From NCBI RefSeq assembly GCF_022606465.1, contig NZ_JALBUF010000008.1, positions 38,243 through 102,242 on the forward strand: a stretch of 64,000 bases of DNA, in the 5' to 3' direction. Positions 55,174 to 63,300 of the stretch are shown here, one piece after another. A program made the position numbers and the translations under genes. This DNA is from Sulfoacidibacillus ferrooxidans. Lineage in GTDB: Bacteria > Bacillota > Bacilli > Alicyclobacillales > SLC66. The notes under the pieces were generated by a model. That model did no database searches and was not told where the DNA came from. It was given only the letters and a program-made list of their open reading frames with translations. Every line of letters begins with the position of its first letter. Position 1 is the first letter of the stretch.

Positions 55174-57141
55174 GTCGGTCAACATTTTTCATTAACTCGT
55201 TTGTTTTTAAATATGTCGGTTAGTTATCCATGCCAAAAATTCCTGTTCATCAACCATAGGCTGTTGACACGCAAACGATTCACAAAAATAAGCAGTCGTT
55301 CGGTTGTCCTTGGGTGTTTGATCAGCCGTATAGGGACACGCTTCTGCTACAAGGTCCCTATTTTTTTCAGTCCGTAAAATAGTTACACTTTGTGGAAGAT
55401 AGACTTTGTCAACAAGGCTCAAAAAGGGTTTTGCTTCTTCATAAGAGCTAGCAGCGATTACAATTTCTTGTGTAGGATATACATGTAACTGCAACCCCAT
55501 TAAAAATTGTGCATATCCACTAGGGTATTCTTGCACTTGTTTGTAAAATGCATGAATCTGCGTCTTTGCAAGTTCAGTCCATTCTTCATTTCCTGTCATT
55601 AAAGAAAGCTTCTCTAACACGTAGTAAGCCATGGAATTGCCTGATGGAAGAGCCCCATCATAGATCTCTTTCGGGCGTGTGAGTAGCACTTCACCATCAC
55701 TGCCATAGAAGAAAAATCCGCCATGCTCCTCATCATAAAAAAGTCGCTTAGCTTCCCTCATCCAGTGCATCGCCTGTTGCGCATGGCTAAAGTCGTGCGT
55801 TGTATCGTGTAACTCTAACTCAGAAGCCGCAAGAAATACATAATCGTCAAGATAGGCGAGATGCTTTGCTTCCCCATCTCTATATCGAGCTAACAGCCGC
55901 CCATCCTCACGCACAAGTTTTGCGTAAATAAAATGGAGCGCATCCATTGCGAGCTGCAGCCAATGATCTTCACCTAAAATACGCGCTCCCTTAGCCAGTG
56001 CACCGATCATCAGGGCATTCCAAGATGTTAAAATTTTATCGTCTTTATGCGGATGCACACGTTGGTTGCGATAAGCAAATACTTTTTCTCGTTCCATCTC
56101 CATCTGCGAATAAGAGGTTTCCCCTGCACCTTTTCCTTCAGGAGTGAGCATCCACTCGCTGCGCTCTGTATGTAACAGATTAGGGATACTACCCTCTTCA
56201 AAATTGCCCTGCATCGTGATATTGAAATGCGAACAAAACTTATCAGCTTGACTCCTATTACCTATAATCCCTTCAATCTCACTTGGAGAAAATACATAAA
56301 ACTTACCTTCCACTCCCTCAGAGTCCGCATCTTGCGCAGAATAAAATCCACCCTCGTCACTAGTCATCTCTCGTTCTATATACTCAAATAATTGACGGCA
56401 CACCTGTCTAAATAACGGCTCACCCGTTATTTGATACGCTTCTAGGTAAGCATGAGCAAGCATGGCATTGTCATAAAGCATTTTCTCGAAATGTGGAACA
56501 AGCCACTGATCGTCTGTCGAATATCGTGCAAAACCAAAGCCAATATGGTCCCATATTCCACCTGCGTACATTGACTTAAGCGTCGTTGTCACCATATGGA
56601 GTGCCTTAGACTCTTGCGTGAGTTCATAGTGACGCAAGAGAAAAAGTAAATTATGTGGTGATGGAAACTTTGGCGCTTGCCCAAATCCACCAAACCGTTC
56701 ATCAAATTTTTGCTTATAATCTTCATACGCCTTTTCGAGAACGCCTTTTTCCGGATCTACATGCGAATGTTGTGATTGTACGCGATTGAGATCGCTCTCG
56801 ATATTTGCTGCAATTTCTTTTGCTTTTGATCGTTCATGATTCCAAATTTCAGAGATTCGAGGCAGTAAATCCAGTAGACCAGCACGTCCATATTTACGAT
56901 CCTTCGGAAAATACGTGCCTGCAAAAAAAGGACCTTTTTCAGGTGTCATCACAATAGTCAGTGGCCATCCACCCTGCCCTGTCATCGCTTGACATACTCC
57001 CATATAAATCTGATCAATATCAGGTCGTTCTTCTCGATCCACCTTGATGGATACAAACTGCTCATTTAAAATCTTAGCTACCTTTTCATCTTCAAACGAT
57101 TCGTGCTCCATGACATGACACCAGTGACAGGTCGATAAGCT

Positions 57142-57165
57142 ACTCCACTTTCAGCGTATACAGCT
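57142..57165. repeat. Transposon-end-like sequence, copy A (inside the yyaL insertion)
   Basis: ACTCCACTTTCAGCGTATAC followed by AGCT. A near-identical copy lies at 59029-59050 in the same orientation with a two-base deletion. On the minus strand it begins TGTATACGCTGAAAGTGG, which resembles IS21-type terminal repeats from memory. It is taken as a solo transposon end. Confidence 0.5.
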
Positions 57166-57194
57166 ACTCGTAGCCCCGCAGGGCTACGAGTAGC
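57163..57194. repeat. 14-bp perfect inverted repeat at the insertion junction
   Basis: GCTACTCGTAGCCC (57163-57176) and its exact reverse complement (57181-57194) are separated by CGCA. The right arm includes yyaL's own GGC TAC TCG codons, so the left arm is an inverted copy of target sequence brought in with, or created by, the insertion. Confidence 0.85.
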
Positions 57195-57357
57195 CGATGG
57201 AGAGAAAGACTGCCTTCGATTCACGGGCAGCCTTTTGGAACGCCTCTGGCCCCCATGGGTACCAGTCGACAGGATTGTGCGCGTGTTGGAGCAGGTATGG
57301 GGATTTCTCGTGGATGAGGCGGTTGGTGTGTTTGTGGCTCTGCGAATCATTTGACAT

Positions 57358-57792
57358 GCTCATTGTCCTCCCTAAAATTCATTCTCACATGCTCAGTTTG
57401 CCCGAGTGTATCGCGATGCACTCTGTCGAGACAGCAAACGGAACGCTCTACGGATGATTCTACCACCTTACTTCGATGCGTGCATGTCAGCAGTGCGTTG
57501 ACGTGTTCCTCGCTTGTTGGCACCCTATCGTCCCCATGATGGCACCACGCCACTCCTAGTGCGTATACCCTTTATGACTGCTCCCGCACTTAGGTCGTAG
57601 TCCACCTTACCCCGTCACATCAAATGCAAGAGGTGTCCCCATGCCCTCACCAACAGACGCGTCGTTCGTCGAGCCTGTCAACTTGCCAGCCTCCCTAGTC
57701 AACCCTGACCCAGCTAACTCCAGACTGCTGAGGGGTGGCTTTACGTTGCTAGTCTGATTGACTTGTCCAGCCGTAAAATCGTAGGCTGACAT
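57358..57792. other. Region with no supported gene between yyaL and the IS3 remnant
   Basis: It holds the yyaL ribosome site next to 57361 and otherwise no convincing gene. An open minus-strand frame (57607-57792) encodes a Gly/Ser/Thr-rich sequence with NVKPPLSSLELAGSGLTREA; it might be a worn transposase tail but matches nothing I can name. A dyad AGTGCG/CGCACT lies near 57550-57580. Confidence 0.45.
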
Positions 57793-58061
57793 GCAGATTC
57801 GCGAATGACGAAGGAACTGTGCATCGCTGCGCTTAAGCTGGCTTATGATATGAGCGGCAGGGACCGACGGAGCCCGTGTTGCATCATTCTGACCGCGGGA
57901 GCCAATACGCCTCTCACGACTACCAGGATCAACTACGAGAGTGTGAGATGACAGGTAGTTTGAGTTGCAAGGAGAATTGTTTTGATAATCCCTGTATCCA
58001 ATCGTTTCTTAGCGTTCTCAAGCGTGAACTTGTCTATCAGGAAAAGTTCACAACGAGGTAG
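57793..58061 (+). pseudogene. IS3-family transposase (OrfB) C-terminal remnant, frameshifted
   Basis: Two frames of an IS3/IS150-type integrase core. The first reads ADSRMTKELCIAALKLAYDM. Near 57870 the frame shifts to LHHSDRGSQYAS, which carries the second catalytic aspartate, and then CKENCFDNPCIQSFLSVLKR and ELVYQE. The family's catalytic glutamate (usually ESF) is replaced by glutamine (IQSF). The N-terminal half, orfA and clear terminal repeats are missing. It cannot be active. It is divergent from yyaL, directly upstream of the tpx remnant. Confidence 0.85.
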
Positions 58062-58159
58062 CAAGCATAGAAGCGAATGGTAGTGGTCATAGTATATATT
58101 GTTAACAATTAAATTGTCTGAGTTAGGGTAACTGTAACACTTGTGAGGGGGGCAACATC

Positions 58160-58333
58160 ATGACAGCAACTATTGAGCGGCAGGGCATCGCCACAATCGA
58201 GGGGAATGATATCACGCTTGTCGGCCCGGAACTGCATGTAGGCGATCCTGCACCAGCGTTTACGGTGAACAAGGATTTGATAACTGAGGACACCTTGGCG
58301 GATTATCATGGCAAGATTATGACGATGCATTGA
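58160..58333 (+). pseudogene. tpx: Thiol peroxidase (tpx) 5' fragment
   Basis: ATG 58160 has a good GAGGGGGG site, and the first 52 residues match the N-terminus of Tpx peroxiredoxins: GNDITLVGPELHVGDPAPAF and TLADYHGKIM. The frame then ends at TGA 58333, just before the position where the family has VPSIDTGVCDAQT, so the peroxidatic cysteine and two thirds of the gene are missing. The following 70 bases show no continuing homology. It is a truncated remnant, although its ribosome site is intact and a 57-residue peptide could still be made. Confidence 0.82.
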
Positions 58334-58413
58334 CCGCACTACGAGCATTATCGATATGACTTTCAGGATGATTTAAAGAGGTAACAGTGTTCATAACGCT
58401 ATTTTCACACGTG

Positions 58414-58554
58414 ATTACCCCCTTTGAACTGCGTGGGGAACGCACGCTGCTATCCAGGCAGCCAATTAGTTGTATGTAAAGATGGACCGGGGCATTCTAT
58501 GCAACCCACGCGAAAGAATTCAACGCCGCGTTAATACAGTTTATGAAAAGTTGA
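58414..58554 (+). pseudogene. Alpha/beta hydrolase C-terminal remnant with frameshifts
   Basis: Three short frames together rebuild the C-terminus of an alpha/beta hydrolase of the chloroperoxidase type: ITPFELRGERT, then YPGSQLVVCKDGPGHSM with the catalytic histidine, then ATHAKEFNAALIQFMKS and a TGA at 58554. Frame changes fall near 58453 and 58500. The N-terminal two thirds are absent. It lies directly between the tpx and cupin remnants on the same strand. Confidence 0.72.
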
Positions 58555-58558
58555 TACG

Positions 58559-58882
58559 ATGTTTGTTCCAGAGACAGAGGGATTAGAGATTTTGTTTAGC
58601 GCTCGAGTACATGGCAAACATCTGGCGACAAACGGTTCTCTCACGATGATTGAAATCACCTACGAGGAACACGGTATCGCGGAGATGCACGTTCATCCTT
58701 AGAACGAGTCCATCACCTATGAGCAGGAGGGCCAACTCGAAGTACAAGTGGGCGACGAGACGCGCGTTCTAAACGCTGGAGACAGCTTCTATGTGCCTAA
58801 AGGGGTTCCCCACCGAGCGTACGCGCTGACAAAGGTAATCACGGTCGATGTGTTCACGCCAGTTCGCACCGATTTGCCATAG
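58559..58882 (+). pseudogene. Cupin-domain gene interrupted by an in-frame amber codon
   Basis: A 107-codon frame starting at ATG 58559, five bases after the hydrolase remnant. It encodes a one-domain cupin: AEMHVHP, then TAG (58700-58702, codon 48), then NESITYEQEGQLEVQVGDET, RVLNAGDSFYVPKGVPHRAY. Both cupin motifs are there, but the stop splits the first, between HVHP and NES. Apart from that single codon the frame is clean, so the mutation looks recent. No strong ribosome site precedes it. Confidence 0.82.
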
Positions 58883-59028
58883 AAAACTGCCAGCCACTAA
58901 ATTGGGCTTTCATCACTTGTGCGGACTTTTCAACGGAGCATCGCTGCATATGAAAGTCAGGAACTCGAATCGCTGCGTGATGAGATAAGCGGCTGAAGGA
59001 TCTATTATCAGTTACGTGTCAAACGCAT

Positions 59029-59050
59029 ACTCCACTCAGCGTATACAGCT
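59029..59050. repeat. Transposon-end-like sequence, copy B
   Basis: ACTCCACTCAGCGTATACAG followed by CT: the same sequence as at 57142-57165 apart from loss of TT, in the same orientation, 1.9 kb away. Together the two copies bracket the IS3, tpx, hydrolase and cupin remnants. Confidence 0.6.
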
Positions 59051-59102
59051 GTTTCGCGCCTTGATGCGACAGAAGGTGGGCATTTTTCGAGTGAGAGTCT
59101 AC

Positions 59103-59492
59103 TTAATCCGCGAATATTTCGTGGATGTTCCCTTCAGGGTCAGCGAAAAACGCAGTTGTTTGTCCCCATGGCATTGTCGCTGGCTCTTTGATTGGTATCG
59201 CGCCCTTCGATACTAGTTCATGGTAAGTGCTTTTCACGTCTTCTGCTGAAGCACATGGGAACGCTAGTTCAAACGCCTGTCCTTTGTGCTCTTCTGCAAA
59301 AGATTCGTGATTGTCCGTAATATCTGCCATAATGTGACGTGTACAGATGGCAAACCGAACACCCTCGTTGACAAGCTCTATGTAGCCATCCGTTTCGCTT
59401 TTAATAGTGAATCCCAAAACTTCGGTGTAGAAATTTTTCATTTTTGAAATTTTATTCGTCAGTACCGTAATTAATGCGATCTTAGCTCTCAT
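59103..59492 (-). CDS. VOC-fold (glyoxalase/bleomycin-resistance-like) protein
   Basis: A 129-residue VOC-superfamily protein that appears intact. It has the paired beta-alpha-beta repeats: NKISKMKNFYTEVLGFTIKS, GYIELVNEGVRFAI, then FELAFPCASAEDVKSTYHEL, GAIPIKEPATMPWGQTTAFF and ADPEGNIHEIF, with the usual metal-ligand glutamate near the end. ATG 59492 follows GGGAGAGTGACGG. The possible roles are fosfomycin or bleomycin resistance, isomerase or dioxygenase; sequence alone does not decide. It may be co-transcribed with the GNAT gene. Confidence 0.85.
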   Translation of the reverse strand: MRAKIALITVLTNKISKMKNFYTEVLGFTIKSETDGYIELVNEGVRFAICTRHIMADITDNHESFAEEHKGQAFELAFPCASAEDVKSTYHELVSKGAIPIKEPATMPWGQTTAFFADPEGNIHEIFAD

Positions 59493-59496
59493 TCCG

Positions 59497-59688
59497 TCAC
59501 TCTCCCATTTGTATCATCTCGTGATGATGCAAGGATTTCAACGCATCCATCGTCCAAATGCTTTTCCAAACCTGCGCACTGTTTTCATCAGCGGACCAGT
59601 TCAGCACAAAATTACCTGTGTCTGCTTGGGTTCGTTTTGCATGCAACTCATGAATTGTCGTGCCCGTTTGTTCAATTACCGTTTCCAT
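59497..59688 (-). CDS. Hypothetical short frame between GNAT and VOC genes
   Basis: A 63-residue frame starting at ATG 59688 inside the last codons of the GNAT gene and ending just before the VOC gene. It encodes TTIHELHAKRTQADTGNFVL and NWSADENSAQVWKSIWTMDA. The sequence looks protein-like, but it has no clear ribosome site and no family I recognise. It may be a C-terminal fragment of a larger gene brought here by rearrangement. Confidence 0.4.
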   Translation of the reverse strand: METVIEQTGTTIHELHAKRTQADTGNFVLNWSADENSAQVWKSIWTMDALKSLHHHEMIQMGE

Positions 59689-60218
59689 TTCGATTGCAGA
59701 GTGGCATACAAAATATGGTCAACAAAATGATCATACAGCCATTCATTCTGATGCAAACATCCTTCCTCTTCAAAACCTAATCGCTCAGGTATAGCTCTAC
59801 TCTTTTGGTTTTCTACAGCCGCTGAAATCTCTACTCTATTGAGTTTGTATTCCGTAATAGCAATATCCACAAGTGCCTGAGTCGCCTGAGTCATGATGCC
59901 ATGCCCTTGGAAATCCTCTGCAAGCCAATAGCCAATGCTCGTCTTACGATTAGCCCAATCCATTGCATGATAGCCAATACAACCAACTAACTGATTGCAA
60001 AACCATATACCCGCCTGGAACCCATTGTTAGAAGCGTATTGATTCATGGTCATCTCAATAAATGATTTCGAGTCATCTACAGATTTTGTTCCATCAACCC
60101 AAGGTAGCCATTCTCTCAAATAATTTCTGGAACCATCTGTTATAGCAAACAAGTCAGTTGCATCATTTAGTTCCAATAGTTTGAGATAGATGTCACCGCT
60201 TATTTGATGAGAAAACAT
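59676..60218 (-). CDS. GNAT-family N-acetyltransferase (RimL/YdaF-like)
   Basis: A 180-residue acetyltransferase of the ribosomal-protein-serine acetyltransferase branch. Seen are LYLKLLE-like IYLKLLELNDATDLFAITDG, LREWLPWVDGTKSVDDSKSF, GIWFCNQLVGCIGYHAMDWA, acetyl-CoA-binding GYWLAEDFQGHGIMTQATQA and VENQKSRAIPERLGFEEEG. The usual N-x-x-S-x-x-v-x-e-k-l-G-F motif has an isoleucine-proline in it but is otherwise intact. ATG 60218 follows TAGGAGGGG. The substrate is unknown. Confidence 0.9.
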   Translation of the reverse strand: MFSHQISGDIYLKLLELNDATDLFAITDGSRNYLREWLPWVDGTKSVDDSKSFIEMTMNQYASNNGFQAGIWFCNQLVGCIGYHAMDWANRKTSIGYWLAEDFQGHGIMTQATQALVDIAITEYKLNRVEISAAVENQKSRAIPERLGFEEEGCLHQNEWLYDHFVDHILYATLQSKWKR

Positions 60219-60397
60219 AAATACCCCTCCTAACCTATTCCCGATATAATACCAGATTACATGTCGGTATCATCGCATGCCTATCGGTTTTCCCGTTACT
60301 ATGGGCAAACAACACCATACCTTCATATATTCATCCTAGCACATGCTTGTTCAAATTGTGCGCCTGTTACTGAAATACCATGTCATTCACGAATTGA

Positions 60398-61213
60398 CTA
60401 ACATGGAATGAATTCTTCGCTATTTCGTACCGTCAGATCAATGACTGATTCCAAGGGATGTAATTGACGATACCATTTGACCAAGTAGTACCCCAAAGCA
60501 TACCCAGCCCAAAGCGGCACATTTGTATTCTATCCTCCAAACACGAAAGAGTTTGTTTCCTCTCCAGTATCGGATGAGTGAACAGAGTACACGGTGTCCC
60601 ACAATCTCTTGGCCTCATCTTCAGACAGAGCATCCACCCATGGTCCACGAAAATCCACACCGAGGACTTCAGCAACAAAGTGTTCCGCCAAACCTTCCCG
60701 AACAATTTTCTCCAAAAGCGTAACATCGGCATGCCCATTATTTAAGGCTGTTATCCGATAATGATGGTTGTATTCATGAACGACCGTTGATTCTAAGGCA
60801 TGTTCCGTTTCGCGTGCTGGATACACCACTAGATGAATGGTATCCCCTTCCCAATTTGTCCAAGCCGAAACCCCACCAAGTCGCTCCCTTCCGAACTTGT
60901 CGTGCTTATCCATTGGATACAATTCCACCAACACTTTTTTCCCCGAGGGATATTGGTTGCTTAAATCAATGAGCGTTTTCTGGATAAATGGTTCCACATT
61001 GTGAAAATCCATTTGTTTCAGTGTAGAACGGAACACATCGAGGGGGGAATCCAGCGGAATCATGCCATGGAATATTAGATAATTCACATCCTCGTCAGTT
61101 AAGTTGAAAAGTGACATGAACAAGTGCCTTCGCTCACTTGCGGATTCCATTTCACACGCTTCAATGAATTCCTTCATCTGATGTAGTCTAGGAATAAATT
61201 CTATCGGTTTCAA
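60398..61213 (-). pseudogene. DUF2268 putative zinc protease gene with in-frame amber codon
   Basis: A DUF2268 (YjaZ-like) predicted zinc-dependent protease. The TTG start 61213 lies ten bases behind AAGGGGG. Visible are WTNWEGDTIHLVVYPARETE, the HExxH-like site VVHEYNHHYRITAL with its downstream glutamate in VREGLAEHFVAEVLG, and SFVFGG followed by TAG (60530-60532, codon 228). Beyond it the same frame continues for 43 codons (NVPLWAGYALGYYLVKWYRQ, LHPLESVIDL) to a TAG at 60398, matching the C-terminal WAGY-x-IG region of the family. A protein truncated at residue 227 keeps the metal site and may be partly functional. Confidence 0.82.
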
Positions 61214-61417
61214 ATTCGTGTTACCCCCTTTCTGATCACTACTGCTTTTTGAAGGTTTCTGCCCCTAAGCGACGTAAACAGAGTATCTGGTGTCTGCATG
61301 AATATGGAATAAAACAATCCCATCTGCTGCTCAGTACATGTTCTCTGTTAAGTGTAGAAAGGGCTGATCGCCCAGGTATCCCCAAATCCATGTCGGACAT
61401 CCATCCTATGTCAAACG

Positions 61418-61771
61418 TCACTCAAACTCAAATCCTAAACCAGCGGCTACTTGCTCCGGATCATCAACTCCGACGATAAGTGCGTCATAAGATGTGCCGT
61501 TCAACTTAAGCTTCAAGCCCCGTTTATTATGATGATGAATCATCACAAAAGTGGTGCCCTCTTTTGAGAGAAACGTTCCCATCGCAAATACGCCAGGAAG
61601 TTGGCTACCCGGCATTTTTAACCCATGCACTGCATGAATTACATCATCAAGTGCAGTGACAGACTGGATGGCGGAAACTGGTACTTCTATATCCCCGTGA
61701 ACGCCCTCCAATTTTTCTATCGTAGACAATCGTAAAACGATGGTGTCTCCTTCTCGAACGAGTTCAGCCAT
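61418..61771 (-). CDS. PH-like domain conserved hypothetical protein
   Basis: A 117-residue protein from ATG 61771, nine bases behind AAGGGA. It has LVLRLS-like TIVLRLSTIEKLEGVHGDIE, VPVSAIQSVTALDDVIHAVH, GLKMPGSQLPGVFAMGTFL and TFVMIHHHNKRGLKLKLNGT. I recognise the layout as a widespread conserved family with a bacterial PH-like fold, without a known function. It is intact, unlike most of its neighbours, and stands alone on the minus strand. Confidence 0.75.
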   Translation of the reverse strand: MAELVREGDTIVLRLSTIEKLEGVHGDIEVPVSAIQSVTALDDVIHAVHGLKMPGSQLPGVFAMGTFLSKEGTTFVMIHHHNKRGLKLKLNGTSYDALIVGVDDPEQVAAGLGFEFE

Positions 61772-62064
61772 TACATACAGTCCCTTCATGCAATTCTTTG
61801 GTTCCAGAATGATCATCCTTCTTGAGAGGCGTAGAACGCAGCATCTGTTGAAATTCCGCGCCGCTATTTGATACTGCTACCCTGATGTGCCATAACGCAT
61901 CTGAACCAGCATTGTCTATTTATAAATTTTAAGGCAGTGTCCTACTCAAACATCTGTCCCCGAAACTGAAATAAGAAGCAAACTCTCATTACAGCATATC
62001 TGTGCGAAACGAATGCTTAAGTCGCCGATTTACATGCCATTTGATCACAGTTAGCGATATCAGA

Positions 62065-62313
62065 TTATCGATGCGACAGTTTCTTCTCTTCCTCATACAA
62101 GCGCTCGATAACAAACTGTTTCAACAAAGTTTGATATTTCTTGTGTTTCTTCTCAGCTAGCTCTTGTAGTCGTTCAAGGGTGTCAATGTCCATACGAATT
62201 GTTATTGTCTTTGCATCGGTTCTTTTGGGTGGCATTTCTGAATCTTCAAGCGGACGTGCATACAATAGGAAATCTTCAGCTAGCTCATGTGATTTCCAAT
62301 ACTCCGCTGATTC
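62065..62313 (-). pseudogene. CopG-family antitoxin, 5'-truncated
   Basis: The frame opens directly after a TAA with ESAEYWKSHELAEDFLLYAR and continues with a ribbon-helix-helix antitoxin: KRTDAKTITIRMDIDTLERL, QELAEKKHKKYQTLLKQFVI, ERLYEEEKKLS. CopG/BrnA-like antitoxins normally have about 10-15 more residues in front (a SEEEAxFWE-type start), and here they are missing. TTG 62265 or ATG 62232 could restart translation, but neither has a clear ribosome site. No toxin gene is adjacent. It abuts the Rpn fragment, suggesting a deletion junction near 62314. Confidence 0.7.
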
Positions 62314-62317
62314 TTAA

Positions 62318-62617
62318 TCAGTCATACAAGGTGCGTTTCGCCAGACCGTAATCATGCGCTACTTGCATTTCCATGTTGATTCGCTCCTTTTGGTCCGTTT
62401 CTACGAACACATCCATGCGAGAGAGCTTATCCTCTTGGTATTCAGGAGACTGCTCTGTGTTGCCAAATTGCACAGAGATGATCGGTGAAGTTAGGCTGTT
62501 TGTAAGCAATGCATTGAGAAAGGAGATCAATAAGTCCTTATTTCTCGCTTGTCCAAACCATTGCTTAAATGCGTAGTCAACCATGAGATCAATGGGTTCA
62601 TTGTGATCGATAGGCAA
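62318..62617 (-). pseudogene. Rpn/PD-(D/E)XK nuclease-family transposase, N-terminal fragment
   Basis: The first 99 residues of a recombination-promoting nuclease / PD-(D/E)XK putative transposase: PIDLMVDYAFKQWFG, ISFLNALLTNSLTSPIISVQ, SRMDVFVETDQKERINMEMQ and AHDYGLAKRTLYD, then TGA. Such proteins are usually about 280-300 residues. The nuclease acid and the ExQ core (INMEMQ) are retained. The loss of everything after the TLY motif, exactly where the antitoxin fragment starts, points to one deletion that joined two genes. Confidence 0.82.
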
Positions 62618-62644
62618 TGGTTTATCTCCCTCTTATGTTGAGTA

Positions 62645-62687
62645 TAAGCAGCAAAAGCCCCCTTGAAAAGAGGGCTTTTGCTGCTTA
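62645..62687. terminator. Long stem-loop terminator between the ThiF and Rpn remnants
   Basis: TAAGCAGCAAAAGCCC pairs with GGGCTTTTGCTGCTTA in a stem of about 18 bp with one mismatch and a small GAAA loop. Either strand ends in a T-containing arm. The ThiF remnant's stop codon lies in the right arm. Confidence 0.7.
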
Positions 62688-63300
62688 CAACGATACTTCC
62701 AAGACGTGATCCATCGCCGCCTCAGACCACACAAAACCTTTGTGCGCGTCATAAAAGGTTCGGTGATGCAACAACGTGCCGTCGGCCAACAACGTGTGCA
62801 CAACCATGAGTACACTGGTTGCCGCCATGAGGGAGGTTCGTCATGAGACGTTGCGCCTGTGATACTACGACTTCTCCACAATGCTGCTCACAAGGTACGA
62901 AGGAAGATAGGGGATGTAGAAAAAGCTGTACAGGATCCACTGGAAAAGTGGTTATTCCTCTAGGTAAGTTCTCCCCTTCCTCTGCTTCGAGCAGATTAGA
63001 GAAGACTTCACCTGGAAAAGGCATCACGTCCTGTCCGTTTTTTCTCACTCCAACGACCATTTGCCAAACCCAGCCGGTCGCTTTGATCTTCGCCAGCTGA
63101 TACCGGTTGATATGCTCAGGATCATCTGTGACCGTCACGCCACCGTTGCCACTGTCGATGTATACCCCATCACGAAATGTGTGCACTTGTTCGTGCAAGA
63201 GTTTTCGCGTGATGGCATGGTCGACACATCCAATAACAACGGGTGTGATGGGTTCCACTCGACCATGAGGTCTTTCTGGTATGTGTACACTCGCGATCAT
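62685..63300 (-). pseudogene. ThiF-family (E1-like) protein remnant with 4-bp duplication frameshift
   Basis: The C-terminal two thirds of a ThiF/UBA-fold protein, most like the ThiF member of PRTRC-type gene sets: PITPVVIGCVDHAITRKLLH, VYIDSGNGGVTVTDDPEHIN, GENLPRGITTFPVDPVQLFL, and FVPCEQHCGEVVVSQAQRLM. At 62829-62836 GAGG is repeated in tandem. Removing one copy restores the frame into MAATSVLMVVHTLLADGTLL and ending HKGFVWSEAAMDHVLEVSL at the TAA 62685. The N-terminal GxGxxG nucleotide-binding part is absent; the frame is closed by a stop about 30 bases upstream of ATG 63300. Non-functional. Confidence 0.78.

Larger units (their letters stand above)
55207..57357 (-). pseudogene. yyaL: yyaL-type thioredoxin-domain protein gene broken by a 54-bp insertion
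   Basis: A YyaL/spermatogenesis-associated-protein-20-type gene (thioredoxin-like plus six-hairpin glycosidase-like domains). Start ATG 57357 has GGGAGG nine bases upstream. The N-terminus [20 protein letters not shown] leads to VFLSIGYS. Then come 54 foreign bases (57133-57186) with in-frame TAG and TGA codons, and then the expected TCHWCHVMEHESFEDEKVAK. The rest, to the stop at 55207, is intact (GGWPLTIVMTPEKGPFFAGT, FGGFGQAPKFPSPHNLLFLL). The insertion falls immediately before the conserved CxxC motif. A truncated protein could start at ATG 57111, but it would lack the CxxC. Confidence 0.9.

Noticed and set aside
57607..57792. Minus-strand frame rich in Gly, Ser and Thr with NVKPPLSSLE
   Set aside because: A weak likeness to the C-terminal tail of TnpB proteins, but no zinc-ribbon or catalytic motif and no ribosome site. 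Not enough to call a gene or IS605 remnant.
58109..58348. Minus-strand frame opposite the tpx remnant
   Set aside because: The plus strand matches thiol peroxidase clearly; the opposite frame has no recognisable features.
60433..60738. Open minus-strand frame of about 100 codons overlapping the DUF2268 gene
   Set aside because: It is a shadow in another frame. The DUF2268 frame continues through the amber codon with family-like sequence, so the overlap is explained.
62633..62881. Arg/Cys/Trp-rich minus-strand frame over the ThiF remnant
   Set aside because: Out-of-frame shadow. After correcting the GAGG duplication the ThiF frame explains this sequence.
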